35,858 nt of DNA from Pholiota molesta (GCA_014925825.1 JACGCK010000348.1:1-35858); one strand, 5' to 3'; counted from the first letter of the stretch, positions 21,299 through 33,159 are shown. Numbers and translations are program-made. Notes: generated by a model from the sequence alone, not told the origin.

Positions 21299-22153
21299 TT
21301 AAATATTTGCATGGGGTAGCTGTAGCCCTCTTTGGCGGTCATAGCAGAAAGTCGTGCTAGCCAGAACGACGAGGACAAGTGAAACAAAAGTAAGCCAAAA
21401 GCCCGGCGCCGTTCTGGCGCTAGTTCCAATACTGATGCCCTTCACAAGGCTGAGGACAAGCGCAAAAAAGGCGATGTCGATGGTAAAGACTGTAAATGTG
21501 ACTAACGTCGCTAAGCAGGATAGAACGAACGCAACAAGCTTGACGGTTGATTTTTCAGAGAAGGATGTAAGGAAGGCTAAAAAGATGAATGCAGTGGCTG
21601 AAAACACAACAACGGATAAACATTAGGAACTTGGCAATTTTCATATCATCCCTACCTATGATGTGAACCACGAGCCCTCGAGTCCATGAAGATTTGATAA
21701 TGTTTGAATTGTTCGGATCGGCTCGTGAATCGAATATCGTCACTGCATATCCCAGCTCTATAAATTATGTTTGCAATCGTGGTCACCGCAATAAGCGAAA
21801 AAAAAATACTGTTTTGTGTACATGAATGAACGCCATCGTTCGCATATGCGCAAAACCCCCTACATATAAAAATTCAGCACCATTATTTCTCCGGTCAAAA
21901 TGGACTTTGCTCACCAGATACCCAGCTAATAGGGGGAAGCAAATATATGAATGACGATGTCACGAGAAAAAATGGTCGTACTTACCCGCAGCTCAGTGAG
22001 GGTGTCTATACCAGCCACACCACTACCACTCGCGAGATGGACGCGTGCGATGTCGAGGGCCGGTAGGTATGGCAGAGACAATGATACGAAGAGACTGAGC
22101 ATGAGTGCAGCCAAGAGGAAGATAGTGGCTAGAAGATGTAGAGTGCGATCCAT
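21299..22153 (-). CDS. SUR7/PalI-family membrane protein, copy 2
   Basis: Five minus-strand exons join in frame to 630 nt (209 aa): 22153-21986, 21925-21915, 21859-21810, 21757-21656, 21597-21299. Exons 1, 2 and 3 have the same lengths as in copy 1 (168, 11 and 50 nt) and all four introns sit at the same places. Start MDRTLHLLATIFLLAALMLS opens the first TM helix. The extracellular part has LGIW, two Cys (FCAYANDGVHSC), KLGYAVTIF and SSWTRGLVVH. Three further helices follow (AFIFLAFLTSF; LVAFVLSCLATLVTFTVFTI; GFWLTFVSLVLVVLAS), and the tail is shorter than in copy 1. The reading frame is intact and splice sites are canonical, so both copies look functional. Together they form a direct duplication now separated by the 10.9-kb repeat block. 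Confidence 0.85.
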
Positions 22154-23640
22154 AATGGAAAGAAAGGTGTAGTCTGGGCGCGAGAAGGATATAACTCGAG
22201 AAGGGGTTCCTCGACGATTGTATCAGGCAATATTTCAATGTTTTCACCTTGACCAAATAAGAAAAGACTAATTTCAAACTCCTTGAGCTTGTCGAAAGTT
22301 GTGTGTCTTAAGACAGCGAGCGGCAGGGATTTGGAAGAAAATGAGAGGTAATTGCATTGAGTGCGGAGGATTTCTTTGTGTTTTCACTGCAAATGTGACA
22401 TGTTAAGTACGGATCTACCTCGACTTTATTGGGCGCTTAACTCGGGGAAACTGTAAAATGAGCTTCAGAGATTCTAGAGCAAAATAGATGAGCCACCCAT
22501 GTTAGCGAGAGGAGAAGAGAGAGGAAAAATAGTCTAGGCTTTTGTTAGAGTGACGCGATAACTTTTCCATCTTGGTAATTACTGCAGTTGAATATCAGCC
22601 CCCAGCGCTCGGCAGCCATCACAATCAAAGATAAATTCCCGTCCATTGTGACAAAAATCAGGCGATCCTTGCGCTAAGTCTGAGTCTGGTGACTCCCAGC
22701 GCAGCCATCTCGATTCTGATGTGCTATATTTTAGACGCGCTGCACACCAATAATATCAGCGCGGTATTCCCAACTACCCTGGTTTTACTAAATTTAAACT
22801 TACCGTCTGACATGGTACAAGATTACTACAGAATCAATCAATCAAACGCCAGAAGGTTTTCAAGGAATGTATGTGAGTGGGCGAAAACTCAACTGTTTGA
22901 AGAAGTGGGTCCAGCGGCCGTCGCAGCTTGTAAATGCCGTAGCTATTTTTGCAATGAATCTAATGTCGTGATCAAGGCCATTGAAGATTAAAGCCAACGA
23001 GATACGGCCGTACATGGGGCTTGTGACATCCCAAGTCTGTGGTATCAAATGCATCACAACGACGGTTTGCGTGGAGCAGGCAAGACAAAAAAAAACATCA
23101 ACAAGGCAGCAATATCTTCGAGGCTGGAAGATCCAAGGGGATCGTACGAATTTCTGATATCGAAACTGGGTGCGGACTGATAGAAGGAAAAGAAGAGATG
23201 AGATGGGAAGGCGAGTTCAACCAAGTCGATATGGTCGTCTGAGTTGGCAAACAACATTCCAGAAAGAGGTAGTGAGACATACTACAAGATAGAATATAAA
23301 GATAGGACACAAATATGAAGGCCGAGAGGCGGTCATACTGTACCATGAGTTTTCTGAGCACTCAACTGTGACTTCAAAACCAGGTTGACAACCGAGAAAG
23401 TTGAATGCCATAGCGTTTAGGTTATTTGGCATAGGCCGCCATCATCAGAATAGGCAGCAAGATTCACACTGTGAAAAGTGTAGGCATAGAAAAACGTTAC
23501 CTCAAAGGCAACGGAAAATGTTGCCTGAGGTGATCAAATACAGCACCTTGCCACAGTCACAAAAAGGTCTGCCAAGAGCAGCGAACCATATTAATTAATA
23601 TATTACAAAAAGATAATAGCAGCGTTAAATGTCACTTGGA
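22154..23640. other. Upstream region of SUR7/PalI copy 2 and further non-coding DNA
   Basis: No supported gene. A 100-codon open frame at 22689-22991 has mixed composition but no family I recognise and no splice-based extension. Confidence 0.4.
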
Positions 23641-23728
23641 AGCAAAGAATGCTGTGAAAAGTAGCAGACAATAACACCCAAGGTAGCAAAGAATGCTGCG
23701 AAAAGTAGCGGACAATGACACCCAAGGT
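23641..23728. repeat. 44-bp tandem repeat, two copies
   Basis: Units 23641-23684 and 23685-23728 begin AGCAAAGAATGCTG and end ACACCCAAGGT; 41 of 44 positions agree. Confidence 0.85.
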
Positions 23729-23947
23729 GTCAAAAAAAAACACTGAAAGCAACGGAAATTGATGCCGAAGTGTCAGAAAGCGTCGATTAATTGACCTAAA
23801 ATGGAACAAACTTTGTCACCTCCTTCCCAATGGATAAAATGCTGAGGGGATCGTTCCTCTGCCTTCTTGCAGTGTTGAAGGCCATGATTAATGGTACAAG
23901 AAGGCCCATCGACAATTATATCAATCCTACGCATCATTCCCAGTGCC

Positions 23948-24065
23948 AAAAAAAAAACTTGCCTAGGACATGGAACATCAGAGACTTGTTCCTGCACCCA
24001 GACTCGAACGCGAGACCTCGTTGAAACATTACCCTCGTACATTTACCCCTACACCAATAGACCTT
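23948..24065 (-). other. tRNA-like pol III unit, possibly a SINE or tRNA relic
   Basis: On the minus strand TGGTGTAGGGG (A-box-like) is followed about 45 nt later by GTTCGAGTC (B-box-like) and, about 50 nt further, by a run of ten T, a pol III stop. The acceptor and T stems do not pair properly, so it is not an intact tRNA gene. Confidence 0.35.
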
Positions 24066-24484
24066 TATAAAATGTTAAGCTGACCCAAAATATACCACGT
24101 CGTATATGTGTGGTCCCTTTGAGTATTTTTACCTTCAAGTCCCTTGAACCATATTTACTCAACTAGATACAATGGCTTGCAGCTAACACTGCTTATTTCA
24201 GCTTCTGTACTTACTATGGAATAGATTGCTTTACTTAGTCATATCATATAGATGGAATCACAATTGTTAGGTATTGCATAGATAAATTACTTGGGTTTGA
24301 CAGAGACAAGCAATTGTAGCAGACACATCCCAGATTCCCTCGGAACGACCGAAAGCTGTCAGTAACTGTCACCTGCCATTGAGTGCTATTTCTGGCTGCT
24401 TCGGAGTGACGCAGAAATTGTTACCTGTAATTAGGTGTCGTTCGGAGTTGCCGGTGCTACTTTGGGAAACTGTTGCTTCTCATT
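24066..24484. other. Non-coding flank of the hAT element
   Basis: No gene supported. CGGAGT(G/T)... and TGTTACCTG-type words recur, suggesting old repeats. Confidence 0.4.
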
Positions 24485-24660
24485 TAGTGTTGCTAAGAAC
24501 CGAGCGTGCTTGAAACTTAAGCCCACTTGAGTTCTTGTCAGGCTGAATCAGGTCACTTGAGTGCACTTGAGCGACATTGGATCAAGTGCCAGCTTAAGCG
24601 ACTTAAGTGAGTGCCTGAGCTCCGATTCCTCTTTAGGCAGATCCTCTTGATCAGTGATCA
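24485..24660 (+). repeat. Putative left end of the autonomous hAT element
   Basis: TAGTGTTGCTAAGAACCGAG at 24485 fits the hAT terminal rule and resembles the TAGTGCTTGGAAG end of element A. It is followed by clustered CACTTGAG/CTTAAGCG palindrome-like repeats (24510-24620), a third type of subterminal repeat in this window. No matching right end was found, so the boundary is inferred from one side only. Confidence 0.45.
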
Positions 24661-25172
24661 GAATGCCACAGTGAGCTTGAGATGTCGAGATTAGATAGTT
24701 TGAAAAATTCATAACTTCGTCAATTCGTATCCAAATTCTATGTTTTTGAGCTCGTTAGAATCGCCAAGTTCTCCTCTACAACATGGAAAGCCGTAATCAG
24801 GCACAGGCGCCCCTTTAAATAGGATATAGTGGTTTCACTCTGGAATATAAAATATGAAACTTGGGGACATTCATGCAATTTTTTAGCCTTTCCAGTGCTC
24901 CCCAAAAATAAGAATTGAAGTGAATAAGTTTTAGGAATCGAACGACAATAAAACGCACAAAAACTTGGCAATAAAAGTGACAGAAACTTTTAGAATTCAC
25001 CCCAAGTCACTATGGACTTCTCAGACACCCCTCCTTCCACAATCTCTGCTTATTCCTGCTATTCTCAAGCACCTAATTTTCCTGTATATTACCCTAATGC
25101 TCCTTACTCTGCCTACCATCCTCCACAAGGTGGTCCCTCAACATGGACTCACCCTATGCATCCTGTCTCAGC

Positions 25173-26174
25173 TAAGGCTGGACACGAGTAGTGTTTACTT
25201 GCAGGTACCTGTGAGTCAACTCGTGGGAATACTTGCAAGTATACTGACTCGCGGATCCGGATCACTCATTCCCACGGGTATGTCCGGATCCGAGTATGGA
25301 TTTCTGGGATAGCAAATACTTGTGCAAGTACTTGTGGATATTGATATATTTAATTCTCTATGGCACTAATAATCATATTGCTAAATTTTATCTAATTGTG
25401 ACTCTAAGAAGTATTTGACATGGTAATATCTGGGTAGTATAATTCAGAGAAGACAAAAATCAGTGGAGAAATGAGTGAGAAACAACTAAAATACTAGCCA
25501 ATGCAGTGGTTGAGCGCATTTTGTAATATCTCAATCAATTCTCAGCCAAATATTATGGTCGTATGCTAGTTAGAAAGGTAGTTTAAATATCTAACTGTAC
25601 GCCAATTTGCAAAAGGGTGATGGCTATATTAAACGAAGCATAGGCAAAAGCGTCTTTAAAGTAGTCAAAAAGAGTAGAAAACATAGATACTACTATAGCT
25701 CAGCCAAATGTTGCTTAGATATTAAGGTCTAAATTGTATCCTGTGGATCTACATGTCTTCTATTTATGTGCAAGTTTGCAAAAGGTACGGGCAGTTAACG
25801 TTTGAACTGCAGGTAAAAGCGTTTTTAGACGCCCAAAGTACTTACTTAAATCAAATTATTAATAACTTTGTCAATTCTTATGCTAAAAATACAATCTTGG
25901 CATCGTTCGAAAGGACTTTTAGAGTTCTATAAGTCTATACAGTTTATTTAATACATGATGCTTTGCAAGTACTTGCAAGTTTACCTGTAAGTACTCATCT
26001 CTACTTGTAAGGCAACAAGTACTTGCATACTTGCCAATACTTGTGAGTAAATACTCGCGGATCCGAGTCATCCATGGGAAACTACTTGTACGGATCCAAG
26101 TATGAGATTTTAGGACTTCAATACTCGCGAGTAAGGATCCGCGAGACTCACGAGTATACTCGTGTCCTGCCTTA
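25173..26174. mobile_element. Non-autonomous hAT element B (1002 bp)
   Basis: GTCTCAGC is present on both sides (25165-25172 and 26175-26182), a perfect 8-bp duplication. The ends read TAAGGC[T/A]GGACACGAGTA as inverted repeats (17 of 18 match), and TAAGG fits the hAT rule. Subterminal parts are full of CAAGTACTTG, ACTCGCGAGT and GGATCCG palindromes. The centre (about 25340-25960) is AT-rich, non-coding and similar to the reverse complement of the centre of element A. It lies inside exon 1 of the transposase gene. Removing it with one copy of the duplicate keeps the frame (..PVSA then TLPVSQ..). Confidence 0.92.
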
Positions 26175-28551
26175 GTCTCAGCTACCTTGCCTGTCTCTCA
26201 GAATATGATCCCTCAGCCAAGCTTACAATTCTGTAACACATTTGGACCTTCAGAGACTTCTTCTAGGGAGACTGCATCTATGCCAGCCCAACTGATGACG
26301 AATGCAACAGCATCCACTCGAAAACACACAGTACCACAAAGCACAGCCGCCACAGGTGCTCGTAAACGGGCTCGCCGTTCTGACATAGAAAATCAGCCGA
26401 CATCTCACGGTGCTACCAATGTACTTCCGAGTACTTCATCGAACCCACCTATTACTGGTACTGGTCCATTCCGCCCACCTCTTGCCACTGCTACACACCA
26501 GCATCCAGCATTTACAGCATTTACATCAATACTTCCAAAAGATAAGAAAAGTATGAAGATTGCTTCAGATGTTTGGCACTTTATGTGACGAGTGGACCAG
26601 AAATCAAGGCCGACTACTCCTGATAGCACACAGGACAATGAAATACTCACAGAACGACCCAAAGACTGTGCATATCTGGCATGTCGCCTCTGCATGTAAG
26701 TGTGCTATTTATATCGGAATTTACGCGCCCACTGATACCAAAGTTCTAACCAGTGGCCGCGATTGGCATGCTTGGACAAATGGGAATGGACAAACCGAAA
26801 AAATAAGAAGGCATCTACATGAATCACATTGGCCAGTCTATCGAGAGTTCGTTCTTCAGCACAAGCTCAAAGGATGGGAAGCTATTGCCAGAGGTGAAAT
26901 TCCAGAGGCAGCCGGCGGTGCAGCTCGCAAATCAAATGAAGGGCACGAGTCATTCACATTAGATGGCTTCTATAAACGTTTGGCTGAATGGATAGTGGTA
27001 GATGATCAGGTAGGAGGAATATACCTTCGAAATAACCCCAGTTTACTTAATTTTTTTTGTTCCCCAAGGCACCCAATGTTGTAGACTGCAAGGAGCTGCG
27101 AGAGCTAAGAGCTTTTATTATACATCAGTCCTCAGCTTGCAGATTCAGACATTCCACATCGAACAACTATAACAAAACTAATTATTGGGAACTTCCAAAG
27201 GGAGTACCAAAACATTCTCAATAAAATACAGGTGAGTTTTTTATATTCTATGTCATATAAACCAAAGCTAATTTATCGAAGTCATCGGAAGGCCGTGTCT
27301 CATTTACAAGTGACGTTTGGTCTCGCAATGACTTATCCGCATTTATGGCGGTAACTGCCCACTATTTGGTAAAGGTGGATGGCCAATTAATCCTTCGCAA
27401 TCGATTGGTTGCCTTCCGACACCTACAAGGAAGTCATACCGGTGAAAATCTTGCAGAAGCATTTTTTCGCGTACTGAAGGAGCTTGGTGTTCTTGACCGG
27501 GTGAGTATTTCGTTATATTTTCCTCTGAGCAAGTCAGTGACTAATGAAATTTAACTTAGATCGGCATGATTACACTTGACAATGCCTCAAATAATAATAC
27601 TTTTATGGCAAGTCTTCAACGTCACCTCAAGGAAGTGGGAATTGACTTTGACGAGCACCAAAATCGTGTTCGGTGAGTCTTAATATCAGAATTTCAAGTA
27701 TTGTATAACTTAAAAGGAGAATTATCAGGTGCTTTCCACACGTCACTAATATTGCAATGAAAATGGGCCTCAAATACCTTACAAAAATCGTTGGGATTGA
27801 CAAGGAAATTCAAGATGCCTCTCTGTTAGATGAATTTCTGCCCGAAATAGCAGACATACATTGGGAGTATAACTCAATTCTTGAAGGTGATATCATTAGC
27901 GCTGCACGCAGACTAGTCAATGCATGCCGTGCATCAGGACAATGCTGTGAAGCTCTCGAAGGCATAATCGAGGAGGGTAATGCAAATGAATGGTTCAAAG
28001 ATGCCAATAATAAGCCCTACTCGCTCGATCTGCTTGTCCTGCTACGCGATGTCGACACACGGTGGTCTTCAATTCTGTATATGATTGACAGGCTCATTAT
28101 TTTATACCCAGTAAGTGTTTAAATTGCTATTTTCATCGAAAAATTCTCGGTACACTTCTAATGCACTTAATGTTGTAATCAGGCTGTCAAAATTCTTCTC
28201 GAGCGGCCTGATCATGCAGATATCTCTGATTATGCACTGAATGACCTCGAGCTCACTGTCCTCTCAGACGTAAGGATGTTTCTGAGCGTCTTCCACCTCG
28301 CACAGCAGATTGTATCTGCAGAGAAGACCCCAACTTTATCAATTGTAATCCCTATCTACGAGAACTTGATCAACATGCTCACAAATCTCAAGCGTCATCT
28401 ACCGAATCTTAAACACGCGATATCAGCTTCGATGGGGAAACTTTAAGAATACATGGGAAAGGCTCGTAATACCAAGATGTACATCTTGGCAATGTGTATG
28501 TTTAATCCTTAATCAGTTTACTTCTCTATTAACATTGAATTCCATAGTAAT

Positions 28552-28956
28552 TGTGACGACTGGATACTTAGGTACTTGTACAGAGGACTGTAGATCACAT
28601 GATAGTCACATGTTACCATGTAGATACAGCCATCCAGCTGTATTAGATAATCAGATTTACCTTTAACCTTGACTTGAAGGACGGATCCACACACTGCCGG
28701 TATGACCAGATAGTCTACTCCCTACCATGGGTCATATGGGGGCACAGGCGAGCCTTACCACGCAGATCTCTCTGGCTGAGCATCCATCCCTGCTTGCCTG
28801 GTCAACGGCTCACATTGCCCTGGATAGGGTCACATTCCTCCTGAGTAGGATTACAACTCTCCCTCTCCCTGGATCTCCATCCAGCCCTCTCTCCAGGTCT
28901 CCTCCAGCCTTCCCTGAAGTCCCCTCGAATGCCAGATGCAGACCACAGGCATCACA
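28552..28956 (+). repeat. 5' LTR (405 bp)
   Basis: Starts at the base after the GTAAT duplicate. Same sequence as 33160-33564. Contains a short open frame (from 28727) that is shared by both LTRs and extends differently into each flank. Confidence 0.95.
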
Positions 28957-28957
28957 A

Positions 28958-28974
28958 TGGTGGGGGCACCGCGG
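28958..28974 (+). other. Primer binding site
   Basis: TGGTGGGGGCACCGCGG begins one base after the 5' LTR. It starts with TGG, as needed to pair with the CCA end of a tRNA. The tRNA was not identified. Confidence 0.7.
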
Positions 28975-29514
28975 ACTTCTCTCCAAGAAGGTTTCAAGAT
29001 GACCTGGCTCTCCTTGCCTATCCTCCCTTGGGTCTGTGGAGGTTGACTATGATGAGTAGTCCCCCCTAGGATCTGAGGTCCTCTGAACCCCAGTGGGTTG
29101 ACCTTTCAATGCCAGCTGGCATCTGATTTGTGTCCCTACTAAGGGTTTGGGCTTAGGACTTGCTTAGGACTCCCTCCTTTCTTCTCCCCTTGGATTTCAG
29201 TGGGTTGACTGTCTCTGATAGTCCCTACTCATTTCTAAGGTTCCTCCTGACCCACAGTGGGTTGACATTTGTGCCAGCTGGTACTTGTGTCCCTACTCCT
29301 GGGTTGGACTCTATCTTTCTCCTTTTCCCTTTATGCTCTCCCTTCACCTTTTTGCTATGCCCTTCACCCCTTTTCTACCTTCCCTCTGGTCCTAGGAATG
29401 CTCCTCAGCCAAGGAGTTCCTCTGGAATTGGACTTATGATGATTTGGAAGGAAGATGATGATACTGGTTGGATTGATGGCCCCATATCTCCCCAACCACT
29501 CCTTAGATCGACAA

Positions 29515-32290
29515 GCGGATTTTTGCGGCTTGTAGCCCTCGTCGAAGCGATATCGAACGCGCCCTCGATGGCCCCAAACGACCCACCTTTGGGTGAGAAA
29601 CAGATGCTGAGACATTTCGATGTCCTGAGACGAAATCGATTCGTTCTCGCTTCCCAAACCTCGGACCATCAAGATCTCTTCGGATTCGAGCTCGTCTCAT
29701 CCGTCCGGTTCTTTCGAGCCCGAGATCGTTGAATTCCGAGCGCAGGAAGTTCCGAAATCCCTGCATGTTGTCATGCTCCTCTGTTTCTGGTCTAAGAACA
29801 GAGATGCATCTGTTTCTCCTCAACCGTTCCATGGATCGCCAAGCGGTTTCTTGCTACTTGTGGGCCTTATCAATCGATATCGAATGCGCCTTCAATCACC
29901 TCAGATACTCCACTTTTGAGTGAGAAGCGGATGATGAGACATTTCGATGTCTTGAGACGAAATCAATTCGTTCTCGCCTTCCAGACCCCGGATAATTAAG
30001 GTCTTTTCGGATTCGAGCTCGGCTCATTCGTCCGGTTCTGGAGAGCCCAAGATCATCGAATTCCGAGCAGACGACGTCTCCAAAATCTTCGATGTCCTCC
30101 TGCCCTGCTGTTCCTACTCTGAGGACAGGAATTCATCCGCTTCTCCTCAACCAGTCCACGGATTGTTGGCGGTTTTTTGCGCTCCGTCGCGCCTTCGAGG
30201 TGTTTCCAACGAGCCCCTGCGCGTGTCTAGCAAGCATTTCCAAGCGAGATATGGCCTTTGAGACATTTTGGTCTCCTGATGTGAAACCAAATTCGTTCTC
30301 ATCAACGACTGCCCGTATCTGGGTGATCTCTTCGGATTCGAGCTCGCCTCATCCGTCCGGTTCTATCGAGCCCAAGATCATCCCATTCCAACAGGAGAAC
30401 CTTCCGAAATACTGGCATGTCCTCATGCTCCTCCATTTCTCCTGTTATGAGCAGAGTTGGGCCATATCTCCTCAACCGCTTCGTCTATATTACGCGGTTT
30501 CTTGCGCTGGAAAGCCCTTGTTCGCCTCGTTGAGACGCCCTTGAATGTTCCAAACCGTTGCATATGCCCGAGCTATGACTTTACAGTCATCTCAGCCTCC
30601 TGATGAGACATCAATTTCGTTCTCATCAACCGCGGGTCTACTCATAAACGGATTTCGGATTCGAGATCTACTCATCCGTCCCGTTTTAATGAGCCCAAGA
30701 TCATTGGATTCCGAGCAGTAGATCATCCTGGGACTTTGCCATCTACACTGGCTCTCCCTTGATCATCCTATGACCAGAGATCGTCTCATATCTCTGTGAA
30801 AACTGCTCAGATTGACTCGCGGTTTTTTGAGGCCTCAAGAGCTCGCTTATACGCATCTAACGATGCCCTGCGCGACGAGAACGAGTGACATTCAACCGAC
30901 TTCTGCCCTTTCAGTCATTTGGGCTCTCTAGAGTCACTTCATTCCGGATCTCAACAACTACTGCTTCAATTCGTTAGCTCTTTTGGATTCGAGCTCGACT
31001 CATTCGTACGGTTCGAACGAGTTCAAGAACATCGAATTTTACACAGTAGAATGTTCTAGATGCCTGATCTCCTTCTCCCTGTCCCATACTTTCTACCTTG
31101 GGCGGAGATTGGGCAATATATCTGGATCAACTCTTGAGAACCTGTCGGTTATTTTTGCGTTCGTTTTACTCCTCAAGCCGCTTCTTTTGAGCCCTTGAAC
31201 GTGGAGAACGATGGCTATTTGGACAAGTAAAACTCCTTGGCCCATTTCGGAGCTCTGCCCGGAATTTCGCTCGATCTCAGCAACCAGCTCATGGACTCGC
31301 GATAACCCTTCAGATTCGAGCTCGCCTTGCTGTCCGGTTTTAACAAGCCCAAGAACATACAATGCTACCAGTAGATTGTTCTGGGGGGCCCACTCTGCTC
31401 TCCTACACCTTGATCCATATTAGAGACAGACTGGGCCGTAACTTTTGAGCCGGACCTGTGAATCCTTCGAGGTTTTTTGGCTGTGCTGGGCTATGCAGGG
31501 CGCATCTTTCAACCCCTGCTCAAGCGAATCCATGGAGTCTCGATGAGGAGTGCACTTTTGCCTATTTTGGACCTCTGGTCCGAAATTTCGTTCGCTTTTG
31601 GCTTCCATCACCTCTAGCCCTATTCTGCTTTGGAATTCGACTTCTCCTTCTTTGTCCGGTTCTAACGACACCCAAATCACCCTGTTTTGACCAGTTGAAC
31701 ACTCTGGGGGGCCCATCTTCCTCCTTTCCCTCTATTTCTATCACTAGAGCGAAGATTTGGCTGTCTCTCAAGAACCAGACCTCCTATCCCTTAGCGAATT
31801 TTTGCGGCTTGTTAGGCTACGCAGGCCGCTTCGAATAAGCCCTTGCGCAGGCCAAACGAACGAAATTCGAGCGAACTAGACCACATGTCTCATTTCAGTG
31901 CTCTAATCTGAGACGAAGTTCGCTCTTGGAAACCATGGCAGGTTCCCTTCTGGAGGCTTCGGATTTGTATTCGCTCGACTCTCCGGTTCTATTGAGCTCA
32001 AGAACATGATGATCTATTCAGTGGAATATTCCGGGACATCATCCACTCCTCATCATTCCTTCCCACTTCATCATCAGGAAAGATTGGCACATATCTTCGG
32101 AACAAAGCTTTGATTCTCACGCGGTTTTTTGGGCCTTGTAACGTTTGCGAAGACGCAACATTCAAGACCTTACTCGCATGGAATGATGCATTTTCGAATT
32201 TACCATCCTCTTTCCTCCTCTTCCTACCCTTCAATGAAGATTGACCTATATCTCCGGAACGGCTGCTCCGTTTTCCACGCGAATTTTTTG
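29515..32290. repeat. ~326-bp degenerate tandem repeats, about nine units
   Basis: CGGATTCGAGCTCG-type words recur at 29681, 30008, 30333, 30656, 30984, 31311, 31631 and 31960. GCGG(T)TTTTTTG-type words recur at about 29515, 29840, 30170, 30493, 30820, 31145, 31468, 31796 and 32120, with a last shorter spacing to 32279. The spacing is 320-329 bp throughout. Each unit also has a TCCGGTTCT...GAGCCCAAGATCAT part. Units are strongly diverged from one another and share no open frame. Confidence 0.88.
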
Positions 32291-33149
32291 GCTCTGTTAC
32301 GATTGCGAAGACGCATCTTTCAAGCCCTTATATGCGCAAAACGACGAAGTTTCGAAAGTGCTAGGCTTTCCTTCCCTCCTGCTGAGCTCATTCAGCATAT
32401 CCTGACTAGTGGGCCTCTTTTCCTTTCCATTTTTATGCCTTCTCTTTGCTTTTTTCCACCTGCCAGAGTCCACTCTGTCCTTTCCTTCTTTCTTTCCACT
32501 CTGTGGCCTTGGATTTTCTTTTCCTCTTTTTCTTCCTTGGTACTTCTTTTGCTGCCCATTCCTAGACATGCCTCATCCTATGACCACTGTCTGGCCTGCA
32601 CACCAAAAGAAGTGGGGGGCAGGGGTAGGGGGTAGGACCATGGGTCCTGAGGAGGCCTAGCCTCCTCCTATTACCCTATCTATCCCTATGTCTGGGATCA
32701 TAGCCTGATCCCTTGGAGGAGCTGCCTTATGGCTATGCCCCTAGCTCCTTCAGGATGCTGGATTGGCTGACCCTCCTATATGGAGCAGGAAAGCTATCCT
32801 CTGCATCCTCTCAGATCTTTCTAGATCTGTAGAGCTAGTCTAGAGCTTTGCTCTAGCTCTTGGAGGATGCCTTGGGATTGGTTGACTCTCCTATCTGGAG
32901 CTAGGAAGCCATCCTCTATTCCCTCTTTGATCTCTTGTAGATCTACCTTGGAAGGCTAGAGAATTTGGGAACCAAATTTTTTCTCTTTGCTCATTTTATT
33001 TTATATTTGCTTATTCTTCCCAAATTTTTACTTTATATATTCTTTTGGCCTAGTTTGGGGGGCCATTGTGATTCTTTTTCTCTTTATTTTTACCTATATG
33101 TTTTATGCTTGTTTTCCATTTTCACTTAGAGTACATGCCCTCTGGACAA

Positions 33150-33159
33150 GTGGGGGCTC
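33150..33159 (+). other. Polypurine tract before the 3' LTR
   Basis: GTGGGGGCTC directly precedes TGTGACG. The tract is short and has two pyrimidines, so it is only a fair match. Confidence 0.5.

Noticed and set aside
22689..22991. 100-codon plus-strand frame
   Set aside because: Composition is normal, but there is no recognisable family, promoter context or exon structure; kept only as a note in the intergenic entry.
23985..24065. Functional tRNA gene on the minus strand
   Set aside because: Box-like motifs are present, but acceptor and T stems do not pair, so only a tRNA-derived relic is proposed.
28727..29002. 91-codon frame in the 5' LTR, repeated as a 77-codon frame at 33335
   Set aside because: It lies in the LTR and is duplicated only because the LTR is; the two frames end differently in the flanks and have no motif.
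29160..29732. 190-codon plus-strand frame inside the LTR element
   Set aside because: C/T-rich low complexity that ends inside the first 326-bp repeat; no gag or pol motif and not maintained in the other units.
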